Below the pieces are notes generated by a model that did no database searches, was not told where the DNA came from, and worked only from the letters and a program-made list of their open reading frames with translations. Below, piece by piece: positions 17,636 to 27,362 of a stretch of DNA of 38,539 nt. The position numbers and the translations under genes are program-made. The stretch comes from an uncultured Bacteroidales bacterium (GTDB lineage: Bacteria; Bacteroidota; Bacteroidia; Bacteroidales; UBA932): contig ONBM01000060.1 in NCBI GenBank assembly GCA_900316045.1, forward strand, positions 1-38,539, given 5' to 3'. Position 1 is the stretch's first letter. Each line of letters begins with the position of its first letter.

Positions 17636-19315
17636 ATGAAATCATTAAATATTATTGCAGTTGGTCTTTGCAGCCTAGCGCTGGCTTCATGCGCAGGCGA
17701 GCTCGAGGTAAAAAACCCGAACAAGATCACCGATGAACAGATGATGGAATTCATGCAGTCCGATGAAAAGACTCAGGAGCAAGTCCTCACTGGACTCGTC
17801 GGCGGGCTGAACGGGTACATGCGCGTCTATGACGCATCCCTCAACGGAGGATACTCGAATTCCGGAGGATACGAGTTCTACAAAGACTTCAGAATGGTGA
17901 TGGAATCCGGTGACATCGTTGAAGGAACGAAGGCCAACCCGGGAGCATTCAGCACCTGGTACCAGAACAAAGCGGACAACCTGTACTGGACTACCATACA
18001 GGATGTCAACAACTACGGCTACTACCTGGCTGCCGTCTACAAGATATCTTCCGCCCAGAAGGCGCTTGACTTCCTGACGAAGGAAGCCTGCGAGGCAGGC
18101 ACCCTGCAGATGAAGAACGCCCGCGCCCAGGCCCTCACATCAAAGGCATATGGGTATGCCCGTCTGATGGAACGCTACACGGATCTGAAAGACCCTGCCT
18201 CGACGACGGCACAGGGAATGCCGCTCTACGACAAGTATGCCTACAACGCCCCTGTAGCCCCGTCATCGGTGGCTGACACATGGAAATACATCGCAGACAT
18301 GCTCGACGAGGCCATTTCGCTCTTCCACCAGGTTGGCAACCAGGGCTACACGACCGGCACTTCGGAAGCTGCCGACACTTACGACATCGATTGTGGAGTC
18401 GCTCAGTACATTCGTGCCATGGTAGCCCTTGACAGGAAGGATTACGCGACCGTAATCGATGCCTACAATGACATCAATTCCAAATACCCGAATCTGATAA
18501 AGGCAGAAGACTACGGAATGCTCGCAAGCAAGGTTGCTGACGTTACGGCGACCGTGGACAGAGGGAATGGAAAGAGGAGCTTCAGCGGCGGATCTTTCAA
18601 TGCCGAGAACAACGCATTCTACAACATCAGCAAAAACCCGGAGGCTCTCTTCACGACCATCGGCGGATCGAACCAGTGCTGGACACTGAGGGGGCTGAAC
18701 AACCTGAAGAACGCTGAATCCGGATTCTGCCAGGTAGACAAGGACATCGTGGACGCACTCTCCGACTCCGATGTGCGCAAAGCAATAATCACAAAGCAGG
18801 CATATTCTGACTATTGGATTTACGGGACATCCAGTGGTGACACCACTTGGTACAACTACACGATGCCGGCCTACACCTCAATGAAGTTCGCTGCCACGGA
18901 AGGACGTGACCTGGGAGATACTTACGCTCCTCACACCAACAACGTGACGAAGTCCGACGAGGCCGTGTTCCGCACTTCTGCAGTACTGCTCATGGCTGCG
19001 GAGGCCTACACGATGAGCAATCAGGAATCGCAAGCCGAGGCACTGCTGAACAAACTTCTTGCAGCCCGCACCCTTCCTGGAGAAAGCGCGATGACCGTGG
19101 CATCCTGCAAGAAGGGTTCCATGCTAGACTTCGTGAAGCTGCAGTGGAGAATAGAAATGTGGGGCGAAGGTGATTTCGCATTCTTCAACCAGAAGCGCTG
19201 GGGTTCTCAGTTCAGCCGCGGAGCCAACCACTGGTCCACCAAGGGCGTGGAAGCCCAGGGATGGACATGGGAAATTCCTCAGAGGGAACGTCAAGGCAAC
19301 CCATATTGGAACTAA
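17636..19315 (+). CDS. RagB/SusD-like glycan-binding lipoprotein (second pair)
   Basis: The protein has 559 residues. The signal peptide ends in a lipobox (LALASC) followed by AGELEVKNPNKIT, an opening common in SusD homologues. Tyr/Trp-rich helical segments follow (FSTWYQNKADNLYWTTIQDVNNYGYYLAAVYKI in outline), and the C-terminus has the RagB/SusD signature VLLMAAEAYTMSNQESQAEALLNKLLAAR and FVKLQWRIEMWGEGDFAFFNQKRWG. It begins 13 bases after the SusC-like gene and is followed 19 bases later by the BIG2 lipoprotein gene, giving the standard SusC-SusD-surface-glycan-binding order. It should act at the outer-membrane surface as the ligand-binding lid of the transporter. Confidence 0.93.
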   Translation: MKSLNIIAVGLCSLALASCAGELEVKNPNKITDEQMMEFMQSDEKTQEQVLTGLVGGLNGYMRVYDASLNGGYSNSGGYEFYKDFRMVMESGDIVEGTKANPGAFSTWYQNKADNLYWTTIQDVNNYGYYLAAVYKISSAQKALDFLTKEACEAGTLQMKNARAQALTSKAYGYARLMERYTDLKDPASTTAQGMPLYDKYAYNAPVAPSSVADTWKYIADMLDEAISLFHQVGNQGYTTGTSEAADTYDIDCGVAQYIRAMVALDRKDYATVIDAYNDINSKYPNLIKAEDYGMLASKVADVTATVDRGNGKRSFSGGSFNAENNAFYNISKNPEALFTTIGGSNQCWTLRGLNNLKNAESGFCQVDKDIVDALSDSDVRKAIITKQAYSDYWIYGTSSGDTTWYNYTMPAYTSMKFAATEGRDLGDTYAPHTNNVTKSDEAVFRTSAVLLMAAEAYTMSNQESQAEALLNKLLAARTLPGESAMTVASCKKGSMLDFVKLQWRIEMWGEGDFAFFNQKRWGSQFSRGANHWSTKGVEAQGWTWEIPQRERQGNPYWN

Positions 19316-19334
19316 TCCATAAGACGAAAGAATC

Positions 19335-20705
19335 ATGAAAATAAACAGAATATTCGCGTTTGCCGCCATCTTGGGCGCAATCTCGTTCACTTCCTGCAAG
19401 GACGATGATTCTCTTCCTTCAGGCATATCTCTGGATCCGTCATCTGTCCAGATCTACGTCGGACAGACAGCCACTCTTACTCCGAAATTCACTCCTGGCG
19501 GATCGACCGCCACCCCGACGTGGACTTCTTCGAACGAAAGCGTCGCTACCGTCAAAGGCGGCTATGTGTCCGGCATCGCAGCCGGCACGGCAACCATCAC
19601 CGCCACTCTGGAAGGAGGGATTTCCTCTACGTGCAGCGTCACGGTATCGAACGTAGCTGCTTCATCGCTCACCTTGAACGAAACTGAAGTCACTCTCTAT
19701 GAGAACGAAAGTGGAATCCAGCTAGTGGCGACCGTGGAGCCTTACAATGTGACATTCCCTGAAGTGAGCTGGAAAAGCTCAGCCCCTTCAGTTGCCACTG
19801 TCGACGACAATGGCAAAGTCGCCCCTGTATCCATAGGAGAAGCCGTGATCACGGCTTCCCTTGCGGATGGGACGAAGGCAAGTTGCAACGTGAAAGTCAC
19901 GCTTCGCGTTCCGACCGAACCGGAGACGCTCTCTTTCTGGAAGAGCGATGAGGCTGGGTATCGCGGGCTCTTCGGAGCGGCATCCGACAACGGCAAATCC
20001 GCCGGGGACGGTGGCTGGCTCACCTACAGCGACGGAATCGCTAGGTGGAAGGCCAACACTACCGGAAAGCCTCGCCGCGCCACGCTCACACTTTCCACCG
20101 GGTCTGCAATTACAATCCAGCAGGTGGATGCCAAGGACATAGCGGGAGACTACATCCTCTACAGCAACGCTTTCAAGGGCCTGAGCAACACTAAGCAGCT
20201 TGGCGCCAGAAGGCACGCCACTACCTTGAAAATCGAAGTCGCAGATGGAGCCGACTTGAACGGACGCCCGCACAACCTCGACATCGTCGGAATGTACCTT
20301 GAGGCCAAATGCCCTGCATCCCTAGTCGTGACAGACGAAGGCGTTAAGGTTTACACCTACCTGTCACTGGACTTCCAGACAGTCACCGGAGCCGAGGTAG
20401 CCATCATTCCTGAAATGACCAACAGCGCGACCTACGGAACCGGCTACTTCGCGCCTCAGACATTCGGTCCTGAGGGTTGCAACTACTGCTGGATAGGCTG
20501 GGACCTGACCGATGCCTTCTCGGCGCCAAAGATCACGATGGGATCGGGAGAAGACCGCCAAATCGTCCCAGGTCGTTACTTCTGCGGATTCTCAGTAGTG
20601 AAGAAAGGCTATGCCGAAGGGTCGTATACCACCATCTATCAGCTCAACTACAACAACATGTGGACTTGGAGCGTTTCTGGCGGGGCATTCTTCGAGAAGC
20701 AGTAA
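19335..20705 (+). CDS. Surface lipoprotein with two BIG2 Ig-like domains, probable glycan-binding protein
   Basis: The protein has 456 residues. The signal peptide ends in FTSC followed by KDDDS, which fits the Bacteroidetes lipoprotein surface-export signal (Lys plus acidic residues after Cys). Two bacterial Ig-like group 2 domains follow (about residues 27-105 and 110-187), each with the WTSSNESVATV / WKSSAPSVATV hallmark and a GTATITA / GEAVITA strand. The C-terminal part (about 195-456) is unrecognised, beta-rich and aromatic (GCNYCWIGWDLTD, NNMWTWSVSGGAFF), which suits carbohydrate binding. Its place right after SusD is that of SusE-like or other surface glycan-binding proteins. The binding role is inferred from position and architecture. 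An intrinsic terminator follows. Confidence 0.85.
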   Translation: MKINRIFAFAAILGAISFTSCKDDDSLPSGISLDPSSVQIYVGQTATLTPKFTPGGSTATPTWTSSNESVATVKGGYVSGIAAGTATITATLEGGISSTCSVTVSNVAASSLTLNETEVTLYENESGIQLVATVEPYNVTFPEVSWKSSAPSVATVDDNGKVAPVSIGEAVITASLADGTKASCNVKVTLRVPTEPETLSFWKSDEAGYRGLFGAASDNGKSAGDGGWLTYSDGIARWKANTTGKPRRATLTLSTGSAITIQQVDAKDIAGDYILYSNAFKGLSNTKQLGARRHATTLKIEVADGADLNGRPHNLDIVGMYLEAKCPASLVVTDEGVKVYTYLSLDFQTVTGAEVAIIPEMTNSATYGTGYFAPQTFGPEGCNYCWIGWDLTDAFSAPKITMGSGEDRQIVPGRYFCGFSVVKKGYAEGSYTTIYQLNYNNMWTWSVSGGAFFEKQ

Positions 20706-20729
20706 TGCCGATCGTCTGTAAATAAGAGA

Positions 20730-20770
20730 AGGGGACAGCTTCCAATCGAGGCCGTCCTCTTTCTTCTTTT
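20730..20770 (+). terminator. Rho-independent terminator after the second susCD operon
   Basis: AGGGGACAGC (20730-20739) pairs with GCCGTCCTCT (20751-20760) with one mismatch and one G-T pair across an 11-base loop. A T-rich run (TTCTTCTTTT, to 20770) follows. It separates the SusC/SusD/BIG2 operon from the GH31 gene, which has its own promoter. Confidence 0.75.
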
Positions 20771-20840
20771 ACGATGATGTTTAATACTGCACAGATTATG
20801 GATTATGCGTCATTTAGAGGCATGTTCCAACATTTAATAA

Positions 20841-20872
20841 CTTGGGCTTTGGGCTTATTTTTAGTATTTTTG
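20841..20872 (+). promoter_or_regulatory. Bacteroides-type promoter of the GH31 gene
   Basis: TATTTTTG (20865-20872) matches the -7 consensus perfectly. CTTG (20841-20844), three of four matches to the -33 TTTG, lies 20 bases upstream. The ATG at 20893 follows after 20 bases, so the leader is very short. The promoter overlaps the upstream in-frame ATG at 20842, which argues against using that start. Confidence 0.7.
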
Positions 20873-20892
20873 CAGAAAGAAAACAAGACCGC

Positions 20893-23328
20893 ATGATCAT
20901 AAGACGACTTCTCGCAATCGCAGCATTGCTTACCAGTTCCATTCTCGGAACAGCCGCCACAGAAGGCATGGCACAAAATGACAACAAGACATATTCATTA
21001 AAAGCCGGGGGGATGAGCATGCAGGTGCAGCCTTGCTCTGAGAGCATTTTGCGCATTCGAATCTCGCAGGACGGGAATTTTGCCGAATCGCTGATGGAGC
21101 GCTACGGCATCATCAAGACCGACTGGAAGCCTGTCAAGGCCGACGTCAGGACGAGCGGAGGGCGCTGGACGCTTGCGACGGCGGGATATTCATTAAGCAT
21201 AGACAAAAAGAGCGGCATCATGGCAGTGAAGGACGCATCGGGAAATGTCGTGATTAGGAATATATCATATTCAGGCAATGCCAGCAAGCTTTCTTCCGAG
21301 ATGAGGGAATATGCGAATAAGAAATACGAGGACCTGCATGTCGTGGCGAACGATGGCGGCATAATCGGGGACGATGACGGAAAATTCGCCAAGGTGGACA
21401 AGAGAGAGGTTCCAGGGGGCGCATCAGTGGGAACCCTGAGCATGAGCATCGAAGACGGAGAGCGATTCTACGGCGGAGGAAGCACAAGCAGGGATCACAT
21501 ACAGCACCGAGGGGAGTTCCTGCGCATGTGGACTACCTACCAGCACACGGAAATTCCCATGCCGTTCATGATGAGTTCCCGCGGATGGGGCGTTTACGAC
21601 AACCTCACTTCCAAGAGCTTCTTCGACGTCGGGTGCACTTCCAAGTCAAGATTCAACATTCTGGACCTGGCGGCAGAAGCCGACTTCTATATATTCATCG
21701 GCAAGGACATGCCTGCCATCCTGAATGAATATACCATGCTGACGGGGCGCAGTTATGTCCTGCCGAAATGGGCCTACGGGCTTTGCTTCGGGCCGAACAT
21801 GCTCGAGGATCAATGGAACATCCTGCGCGACGCCGTCATGTTCAGGCAGGCCGGCGTGCCTTGCGATGTATTCTGGCTTGAGCCTCAATGGATGGAAAAA
21901 CGCTACGATTTCTCCACGGAAAAGAACTGGAATTTCGAAAAATTCTCTCCGGAGCCTTACTGGTCACATGACGAGTACCCGAAGAAGCTTCACAACAGAC
22001 TGTTCATCGGCAAGCTGCGCTCGATGGGCTTCCATCTTGGCCTATGGCTTTGCGAGGATTACGACTTGAGCATCACCGAGGAGGACGATGTGGCTTTGCG
22101 CGAGGGCCGGGACACTTCCGGCAAAGAACACTGGATGAATCATCTGACCAGATTCATGGATCAGGGGGTGGAGGGATTCAAGCTGGATCCTGCCAGGACA
22201 ATCGACAATCATCCGAACATGGAATACTACAACGGGCGCACGGACAAGGAGATGCACAATCTGAACCAGGTGCTGCTGCCGAAGCAGATGCGTGAACTCG
22301 GGCGCAAATACAACGGGAAGCGCACATGGCACCATTACTGCGGCGGCTGGGCTGGCACGCAGCACTGGACGGCATCCACCAGCGGCGACAACGGCGGGGG
22401 CAAGACAGCTCTCTACGACCAGCTGAATCTTGGGATGAGCGGCTTCCTGAACACCTCCTGCGACGTGATGAGCGTGCCTCGCGAGCTGGAGATGCAGAGC
22501 CTGCATTTCGGGCTTTTCCTGCCTTGGGTGCAGATAAACAGCTGGTTCTCCATGATGCAGCCGTTCTTCTACGACAAGCCGGAGCAGGATATGTACCGGT
22601 ACTACGTTAAGCTGAGATATTCCTTGGCTCCGTACATATATTCAATGGCATTGGAGGCCACCCGGAACGGCATGCCTATAGTGCGTTCCATGCCTCTGAT
22701 CTTCCCGGACGACCGCAATTGCGACGACATGACGTACCAATACATGTTCGGTGACAGCTTCTGCGTCGGGATATTCACGGACGAGATTTATCTCCCTGCC
22801 GGCACCTGGTTCGATGCCTGGTCTGGCGAGAAGATTTCAAGCAAGGGCGAGACTTTCAAGAGGACGGTGCCGGAAGGCCGCGCAGGGCTGCTCTTCGTGC
22901 GCGCAGGTGCCATAATCCCAACTCTCGGAGGCTGCTTCGACTCGCCTGCTGAAGGAATATCCTACCTTGGCGCCAAGCCATTCGAGAATCTGACTTTACG
23001 AATATATCCTTCCGGCAGCACTTCCTGCACACTCTTCGACGATGACGGTGAGAGCTATGAATATGAAAAAGGCTCTCTCAGCTCCACCCTTTTCGAGTGC
23101 AGGCAGGACGGTGGCAAGACTACCATAACGCTGAACCCCGTGCAAGGCAGTTTCAACGGCATGTCGCAATCCAGGACTTACGCATTGGAGGTGCAAAGCG
23201 ATGCCAAGCCTTCCGTAGTCGTCGTGAACGGCAGTGAAGCAGGAAACTGGACATATTCCGACGGCATCCTCAGCCTCTCTCTCGGCACTGTCAGCGTTAG
23301 CGACAAGGTGACAATCGAAATCAACTAG
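20893..23328 (+). CDS. Secreted GH31 family alpha-glycosidase
   Basis: Starting at the ATG at 20893 the protein has 811 residues with a signal peptide (RRLLAIAALLTSSILG, cleaved near GMAQ). An N-terminal galactose-mutarotase-like domain contains ERFYGGG (190-195). A (beta/alpha)8 barrel begins near LPKWAYGLCFG (290-300). Asp432 in EGFKLDPA is the expected nucleophile and Asp499 in STSGDN the expected acid/base. A C-terminal beta-domain holds YLPAGTWFDAWSGE and DDDGESYEYEKG, both common in GH31. The family acts on alpha-linked glucose, xylose, galactose and others; the nucleophile neighbourhood here (KLDPA) does not identify the substrate. It has its own promoter and converges on the seven-gene minus-strand operon. 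A longer start at 20842 overlaps the promoter and is rejected. Confidence 0.9.
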   Translation: MIIRRLLAIAALLTSSILGTAATEGMAQNDNKTYSLKAGGMSMQVQPCSESILRIRISQDGNFAESLMERYGIIKTDWKPVKADVRTSGGRWTLATAGYSLSIDKKSGIMAVKDASGNVVIRNISYSGNASKLSSEMREYANKKYEDLHVVANDGGIIGDDDGKFAKVDKREVPGGASVGTLSMSIEDGERFYGGGSTSRDHIQHRGEFLRMWTTYQHTEIPMPFMMSSRGWGVYDNLTSKSFFDVGCTSKSRFNILDLAAEADFYIFIGKDMPAILNEYTMLTGRSYVLPKWAYGLCFGPNMLEDQWNILRDAVMFRQAGVPCDVFWLEPQWMEKRYDFSTEKNWNFEKFSPEPYWSHDEYPKKLHNRLFIGKLRSMGFHLGLWLCEDYDLSITEEDDVALREGRDTSGKEHWMNHLTRFMDQGVEGFKLDPARTIDNHPNMEYYNGRTDKEMHNLNQVLLPKQMRELGRKYNGKRTWHHYCGGWAGTQHWTASTSGDNGGGKTALYDQLNLGMSGFLNTSCDVMSVPRELEMQSLHFGLFLPWVQINSWFSMMQPFFYDKPEQDMYRYYVKLRYSLAPYIYSMALEATRNGMPIVRSMPLIFPDDRNCDDMTYQYMFGDSFCVGIFTDEIYLPAGTWFDAWSGEKISSKGETFKRTVPEGRAGLLFVRAGAIIPTLGGCFDSPAEGISYLGAKPFENLTLRIYPSGSTSCTLFDDDGESYEYEKGSLSSTLFECRQDGGKTTITLNPVQGSFNGMSQSRTYALEVQSDAKPSVVVVNGSEAGNWTYSDGILSLSLGTVSVSDKVTIEIN

Positions 23329-23358
23329 TTTCCTGCACGGACAGGACAAATTGAAGAG

Positions 23359-23390
23359 GCACCGGGCTGTGGATGACCATAGCTCGGCGC
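23359..23390. terminator. Hairpin between convergent operons, possible bidirectional terminator
   Basis: GCACCGGGCT (23359-23368) pairs with AGCTCGGCGC (23381-23390) with one mismatch and one wobble across 12 bases. It sits between the convergent GH31 gene and the GH127-type gene. T-runs on either side are weak, so termination efficiency is doubtful. Confidence 0.45.
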
Positions 23391-23415
23391 TTCTCGTATT
23401 CAGCAAGCAAAAAGC

Positions 23416-25167
23416 TTATTCGTCGGAGACGTGGATCCAGATGGTGCGGTTGCCGGTCTTGGTGGAGTACGGGCGCATTTCGAGGATTGGGCGGAAAGTC
23501 TGCCCGGCAATGGTGAATTCCGTGTCCTTGATATTCACGGCATCAAGCTCGGAACGAGTCGCCTGAAGCTGATTCTGCTTATCTATCTTGTCCTCATGCT
23601 CGCACGCATACACCAGAGGCCCCTTTGCGAAGCAGACGTAATGCTCCTTGCGAGGACGTATCTGAAGCTGGTACTTCGGATCATCCCTGAACTGCCATAT
23701 ATTCTCGACTTGGCGAGTCTCGCAAGGGAATTCCACGTTCAGCACATCCCCAGCCTTCCACTTACGGCTGACTGAGACGTAGCCGCCATTGATTTCAGAG
23801 ACTTTCACATCGCTATCGTTCACGGTCACCTTGTAAGACTTTGCCCAGTCAGGGATAGCCACGGCAAACGTGAACGACGCATCGTCGTCAATCTTGTAAG
23901 AAGCCTTGCCGTCGTAGATATATTCACCGGACTGAGAGATCCTCACCTCCTTCCCGCTCACTTTCAATACAGCCGACGAAGGAGTTATCACGTTCGCATA
24001 AATGGTCTTCCCTTTCACCGAGTAAATCATGTCGCAGAGGCTTTCCAAGGCAATCATGCCGCTAGACCAGCAGCAACTCCACTGGTCACCAGTCCAGTAG
24101 GAACCGTCGGTCTTCAGATAGTAAATCCAGCGGTTTCCATCCTCTGCTTGGGCAGCGATGAGTGAATTGTAAGCCGTCTTTTCGATAGCGTTAGCGAAAC
24201 GAGCCTCCCCCGTAATCTTCAAAAGTTCCTGATTGAAATGCATCCAGTCCATCACCTCACAGGTTTCCGAAATCTGATAAGGCTGGAAGGCGCATTTGCT
24301 GTTGAACACCTCAGGGCTGATATTAATGCCACCCCAAGGACCTCCAAGAGGGGTAAGGTGATAGGCGCTGATTTCCTTCCATGCGCCCAGGCATCCTTCC
24401 AGCAAACGCTTTTCGCCGAACAGTTCGTAAGCCTTAGCGATTCCCACCAGTGTGCGCAGCATCTCGTAGATCTTCCCGTCCGAGACGAATTTAAGGTCAA
24501 GCCCAGCGGCAGCCTTGCCAATCAGATCCATTCCCGGGGTATCATCAATCTCGGTAACGCACCTCTCGATGAGCTCCTTGCACTTGGACGAAGGACTCAC
24601 CTCGTACAAGTCGCAGAGCGGATAGATTGAGCCGACGCCCACCAAGCCAGCGTGCTCTCCGCAGTTGGCGATGCTGCGCCCTTTGACGATGAATGTATCG
24701 TACATGAGGTTCATCATCTTGTTGGCAGCGTCTATGTACTTCTGCTTACCCGTCACCTTGTACAATTCAGCGAAGCCCTGCATCAGGTAACTGAAATTCC
24801 ACAGATCCCATTCCAGGCAGTAGGCTCCATTCTCAGGAATATGGTAGAAGCGCTTTTCATTCTTGTAGCAGCCGATGTAGCCATTATCCTGCTGCTGGCT
24901 GATAAGGAAGTCAGCCACGGAGATGATGTTAGAAAGGAGCTTCGGATCCTGGGTTCTTGAATATGCATGAGAGGCAGCATAGAGCCACTTGCCAGCATGC
25001 TCCCCTTTCCAGCCACCCGAGGTGGCCTTCTCTGGGGTGTAAATCTGGATTGCCGGACTCTCCGGACTGTTGATGAACAGAGAAATGCGGCCGTTGTAGT
25101 TGGCATCGACCGAGTTGCCGAGAATGCCACCCAGCACGACTGAAAGAATTAATGTCAATGCATTCAT
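23416..25167 (-). CDS. GH127-type (DUF1680) beta-L-arabinofuranosidase
   Basis: The protein has 583 residues with an N-terminal signal-like segment (ALTLILSVVLGGILG). An (alpha/alpha)6 barrel follows (GWKGEHAGKWLYAASHAY onward) and then beta-sandwich domains. Glu301 and Cys303 (SETCEVMDW) and the Cys365-Cys366 pair (WSCCWSS) match the Zn-binding Glu/Cys and the Cys nucleophile plus Cys ligand of the GH127 enzyme HypBA1. This family removes terminal beta-L-arabinofuranose; related families GH142 and GH146 share the fold, so the exact family needs a profile search. It is the last gene of the operon, 13 bases after the broken GH3 gene. In a pectic locus it would trim arabinose from side chains. 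Confidence 0.88.
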   Translation of the reverse strand: MNALTLILSVVLGGILGNSVDANYNGRISLFINSPESPAIQIYTPEKATSGGWKGEHAGKWLYAASHAYSRTQDPKLLSNIISVADFLISQQQDNGYIGCYKNEKRFYHIPENGAYCLEWDLWNFSYLMQGFAELYKVTGKQKYIDAANKMMNLMYDTFIVKGRSIANCGEHAGLVGVGSIYPLCDLYEVSPSSKCKELIERCVTEIDDTPGMDLIGKAAAGLDLKFVSDGKIYEMLRTLVGIAKAYELFGEKRLLEGCLGAWKEISAYHLTPLGGPWGGINISPEVFNSKCAFQPYQISETCEVMDWMHFNQELLKITGEARFANAIEKTAYNSLIAAQAEDGNRWIYYLKTDGSYWTGDQWSCCWSSGMIALESLCDMIYSVKGKTIYANVITPSSAVLKVSGKEVRISQSGEYIYDGKASYKIDDDASFTFAVAIPDWAKSYKVTVNDSDVKVSEINGGYVSVSRKWKAGDVLNVEFPCETRQVENIWQFRDDPKYQLQIRPRKEHYVCFAKGPLVYACEHEDKIDKQNQLQATRSELDAVNIKDTEFTIAGQTFRPILEMRPYSTKTGNRTIWIHVSDE

Positions 25168-25180
25168 GTATCGAAAGATT

Positions 25181-25891
25181 TTATTTAACTATCAGGTGAA
25201 GCGAGCTTAGGTCCTTGTCGGCTGAGGACGAGCCTACGAATATCTTGAAGTCGCCTGGCTCGGTCTCCCATCTACCGCGAGAACTCCAGATGCTGAGCAT
25301 CTGGGAAGTTATGGTGAAATTCACTGTCTTAGTTACGGAGGCATATTCATCATGGACATAGAGCTGGACGACCTCGTCCCCGTCCATAGAACCAGCATTG
25401 GTAACTTTCACGCTGACTACCGTCGAATCAGCGCCAACGATGGCATCGGATGCAATGACCGCATCTGAATATTTGAACGTAGAGTAGCTGAGTCCGTAGC
25501 CGAACGGGAACAGACAGCCTGTACGGGAAGTGGAATATTGGCGGGAATATTGCGACCCTTTGTAATCGTACGTGGTCGGAATCTGGCCAACGCTGCGAGG
25601 AATCGTGACTGGCAGCTTTCCAGACGGGTTCACCTTGCCGCAAAGGATCTCAGCGAGGGCCTGGCCACCGAGCGCCCCCGGTTCCCAGGCCTGAAGAATA
25701 GCAGGAATATTTTCTGCCGCCCAGCGCACGCTGAGAGCCCTGCCGCTCATGAGGACCAGCACCACAGGCTTCCCTGTCGATGCAACCGCCTCCAGCAGTT
25801 CTTCCTGCATGCCCGGAAGATCGATGTCATCCCTATCGCAATTCTCTCCGCACGTCCTGCCGAATGCGGAAATCGGAAATGCCCCGGGCAT
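25181..25891 (-). pseudogene. GH3 beta-glycosidase, C-terminal half (frameshifted)
   Basis: This frame (up to 236 residues) carries the C-terminal part of a GH3 enzyme: ENCDRDDIDLPGMQEELLEAV, then KPVVLVLMSGRALSV, WEPGALGGQALAEILCGKVNPSGKLPVTIPRS, LFPFGYGLSYSTF, and an FnIII-like domain (VSVKVTNAGSMDGDEVVQLYV). It lies in a different frame from the N-terminal half (25833-27356), which it overlaps by 59 bases. The usual strand with Ala-Asp-Val-Val before the Gly-Glu-DR motif appears in neither frame, so a deletion probably accompanies the frameshift. The visible ATG at 25891 lies inside the domain and would give only a partial fold. A sequencing error alone would explain the frame change but not the missing strand. 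Confidence 0.8.
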
Positions 25892-27356
25892 CGACCGACG
25901 CTATCTTTCCGCCGAAGAACATCGTATCTATCTCCGAATCAGGAAAGCACTCAAGCATGCCATCGTAGACAGTGGCCACCAGCGAGTCGGCCTGCGGGGC
26001 GGCCCAGTCCCCAAGAATCGTCTGGCTGTCGGCATTAGGGCCAGCCAAGAAAATTCTTTTTGGACTGCGTAAAGGCAGAACCTTCTCAGAGCTGCCGAAC
26101 GAGTCGTTCTTCAGCAACACGATTCCTTGCCTCGCCGCTTCCAGTGCTGTCTGCCGATGCTCGGCAGACCTGTCAATCGAACGCTTCGAGACGGGCACCG
26201 GATTCTCGAACAGCCCGAGAGCGAACTTAGCCGTAAGAATATTCAGTACCGCATCGTCAATGCGTTTTTCCGGAATCCTGCCAGACTTTACGGCATCTCG
26301 GATGGCTTCGAAGAATTTGGCTCCCTGCATGTGAATGTCCACTCCGGCCTCTACCGCAGTTATGAACGCCTCGGTGGAGTCCTTTACGAAATGATGCATG
26401 GAATAGAGCCTCTCTATGTCCATCCAGTCGCTGACTGTGAAACCTTTGAAGCCAAGTTCGGCCCGCAGCAAATCTTTCAGCAGCCAGGAATTCGCATGGC
26501 AAGGGATGCCGTTTATCTCATTGTGCGCAGGCATCATAGTAGCGACGCCTGCATTCACGGCAGCGACGAAAGGAGGCAGGAACACTTCTCGCAATTTACC
26601 TTCGGAGACATCCATCGGAGAAGCATTCAGCCCGCCACGCGGCTCCCCGCCAGCGATAAGATGCTTGGCACAGGCCAGGACATGATTTTGCGAATATGAC
26701 TGATCCCGTCCCTGCAATCCCCAGATGAGACGTTTCCCCATTTCGGAAACCAGCAGAGGATCCTCGCCGAAGGTTTCTCCCATGCGCCCCCAGCGTGCGT
26801 CCCGAGACACGTCCAAATTAGGAGAGAATGTCCAGCAGGCTCCCGTCTGGCGCATTTCGTCAGCCGTCTCCGCTCCGATTTTCTCCATAAGGGAAGGATT
26901 GAAGGTAGAGGCCATGTTGATGTTCGTAGGGTAGACTGTGCATCCTTCCAGAAGCGCATTCCCATGAACCGCATCAATGCCTATCAAGAGAGGTATCTTA
27001 AGACGGCTCTCTTGCGCAAGCTGCTGGAGGGCGACCGCCTCTTTCGAGGTCATCACGTGAAGGAAGGCTCCCGCCTCGCCCCGGCGTATCTTGTCCGCCA
27101 GATCCTTGTTTCCCAGATTCTCGTCCGTGGCATCTATGTTCTTGTAAGGCGAGCCCTGGCCAGGAGGAACGTAGCAAGGCGCTACGTACTGGCACATCTG
27201 GCCGATTTTCTCATCGAGAGTCATCTCGCGAAGCAGGGCCTTCGCCCTCTGTGAAGCCGGAACAGATGCATCGCGCCAGTCAACGCTGGAGCAGGATGAC
27301 AACAGGATGGCAGTTGACAGCGCAACAGCAACCAGATGAGAATGAAGCATATTCAT
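25833..27356 (-). pseudogene. GH3 beta-glycosidase, N-terminal half (frameshifted)
   Basis: This 507-residue frame holds a lipoprotein signal (ILLSSC, Cys22) and the GH3 (beta/alpha)8 barrel: REMTLDEKIGQM, PLLIGIDAVHGNAL, SPNLDVSRDARWGRMGETFGEDP, CAKHLIAGG, and the nucleophile Asp310 in GFTVSDWMDI. It then enters the second domain (GIVLLKNDSFGSSEKVLPL, IFLAGPNADSQTILGDW). After VYDGMLECFPDSEIDTMFFGGKIASVDARG in outline, the frame drifts into FRIRQDVRRELR and stops at 25833. The rest of the enzyme continues in another frame. Full-length GH3 enzymes of this type have about 750 residues. The gene begins six bases after the acetylesterase gene and uses the ATGAATATG start seen in three other minus-strand genes. 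Confidence 0.82.
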
Positions 27357-27362
27357 GGAATG

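Noticed and set aside
20842..20892. Upstream in-frame ATG extending the GH31 protein by 17 residues
   Set aside because: It overlaps a good promoter, and the shorter form starts with a normal signal peptide.
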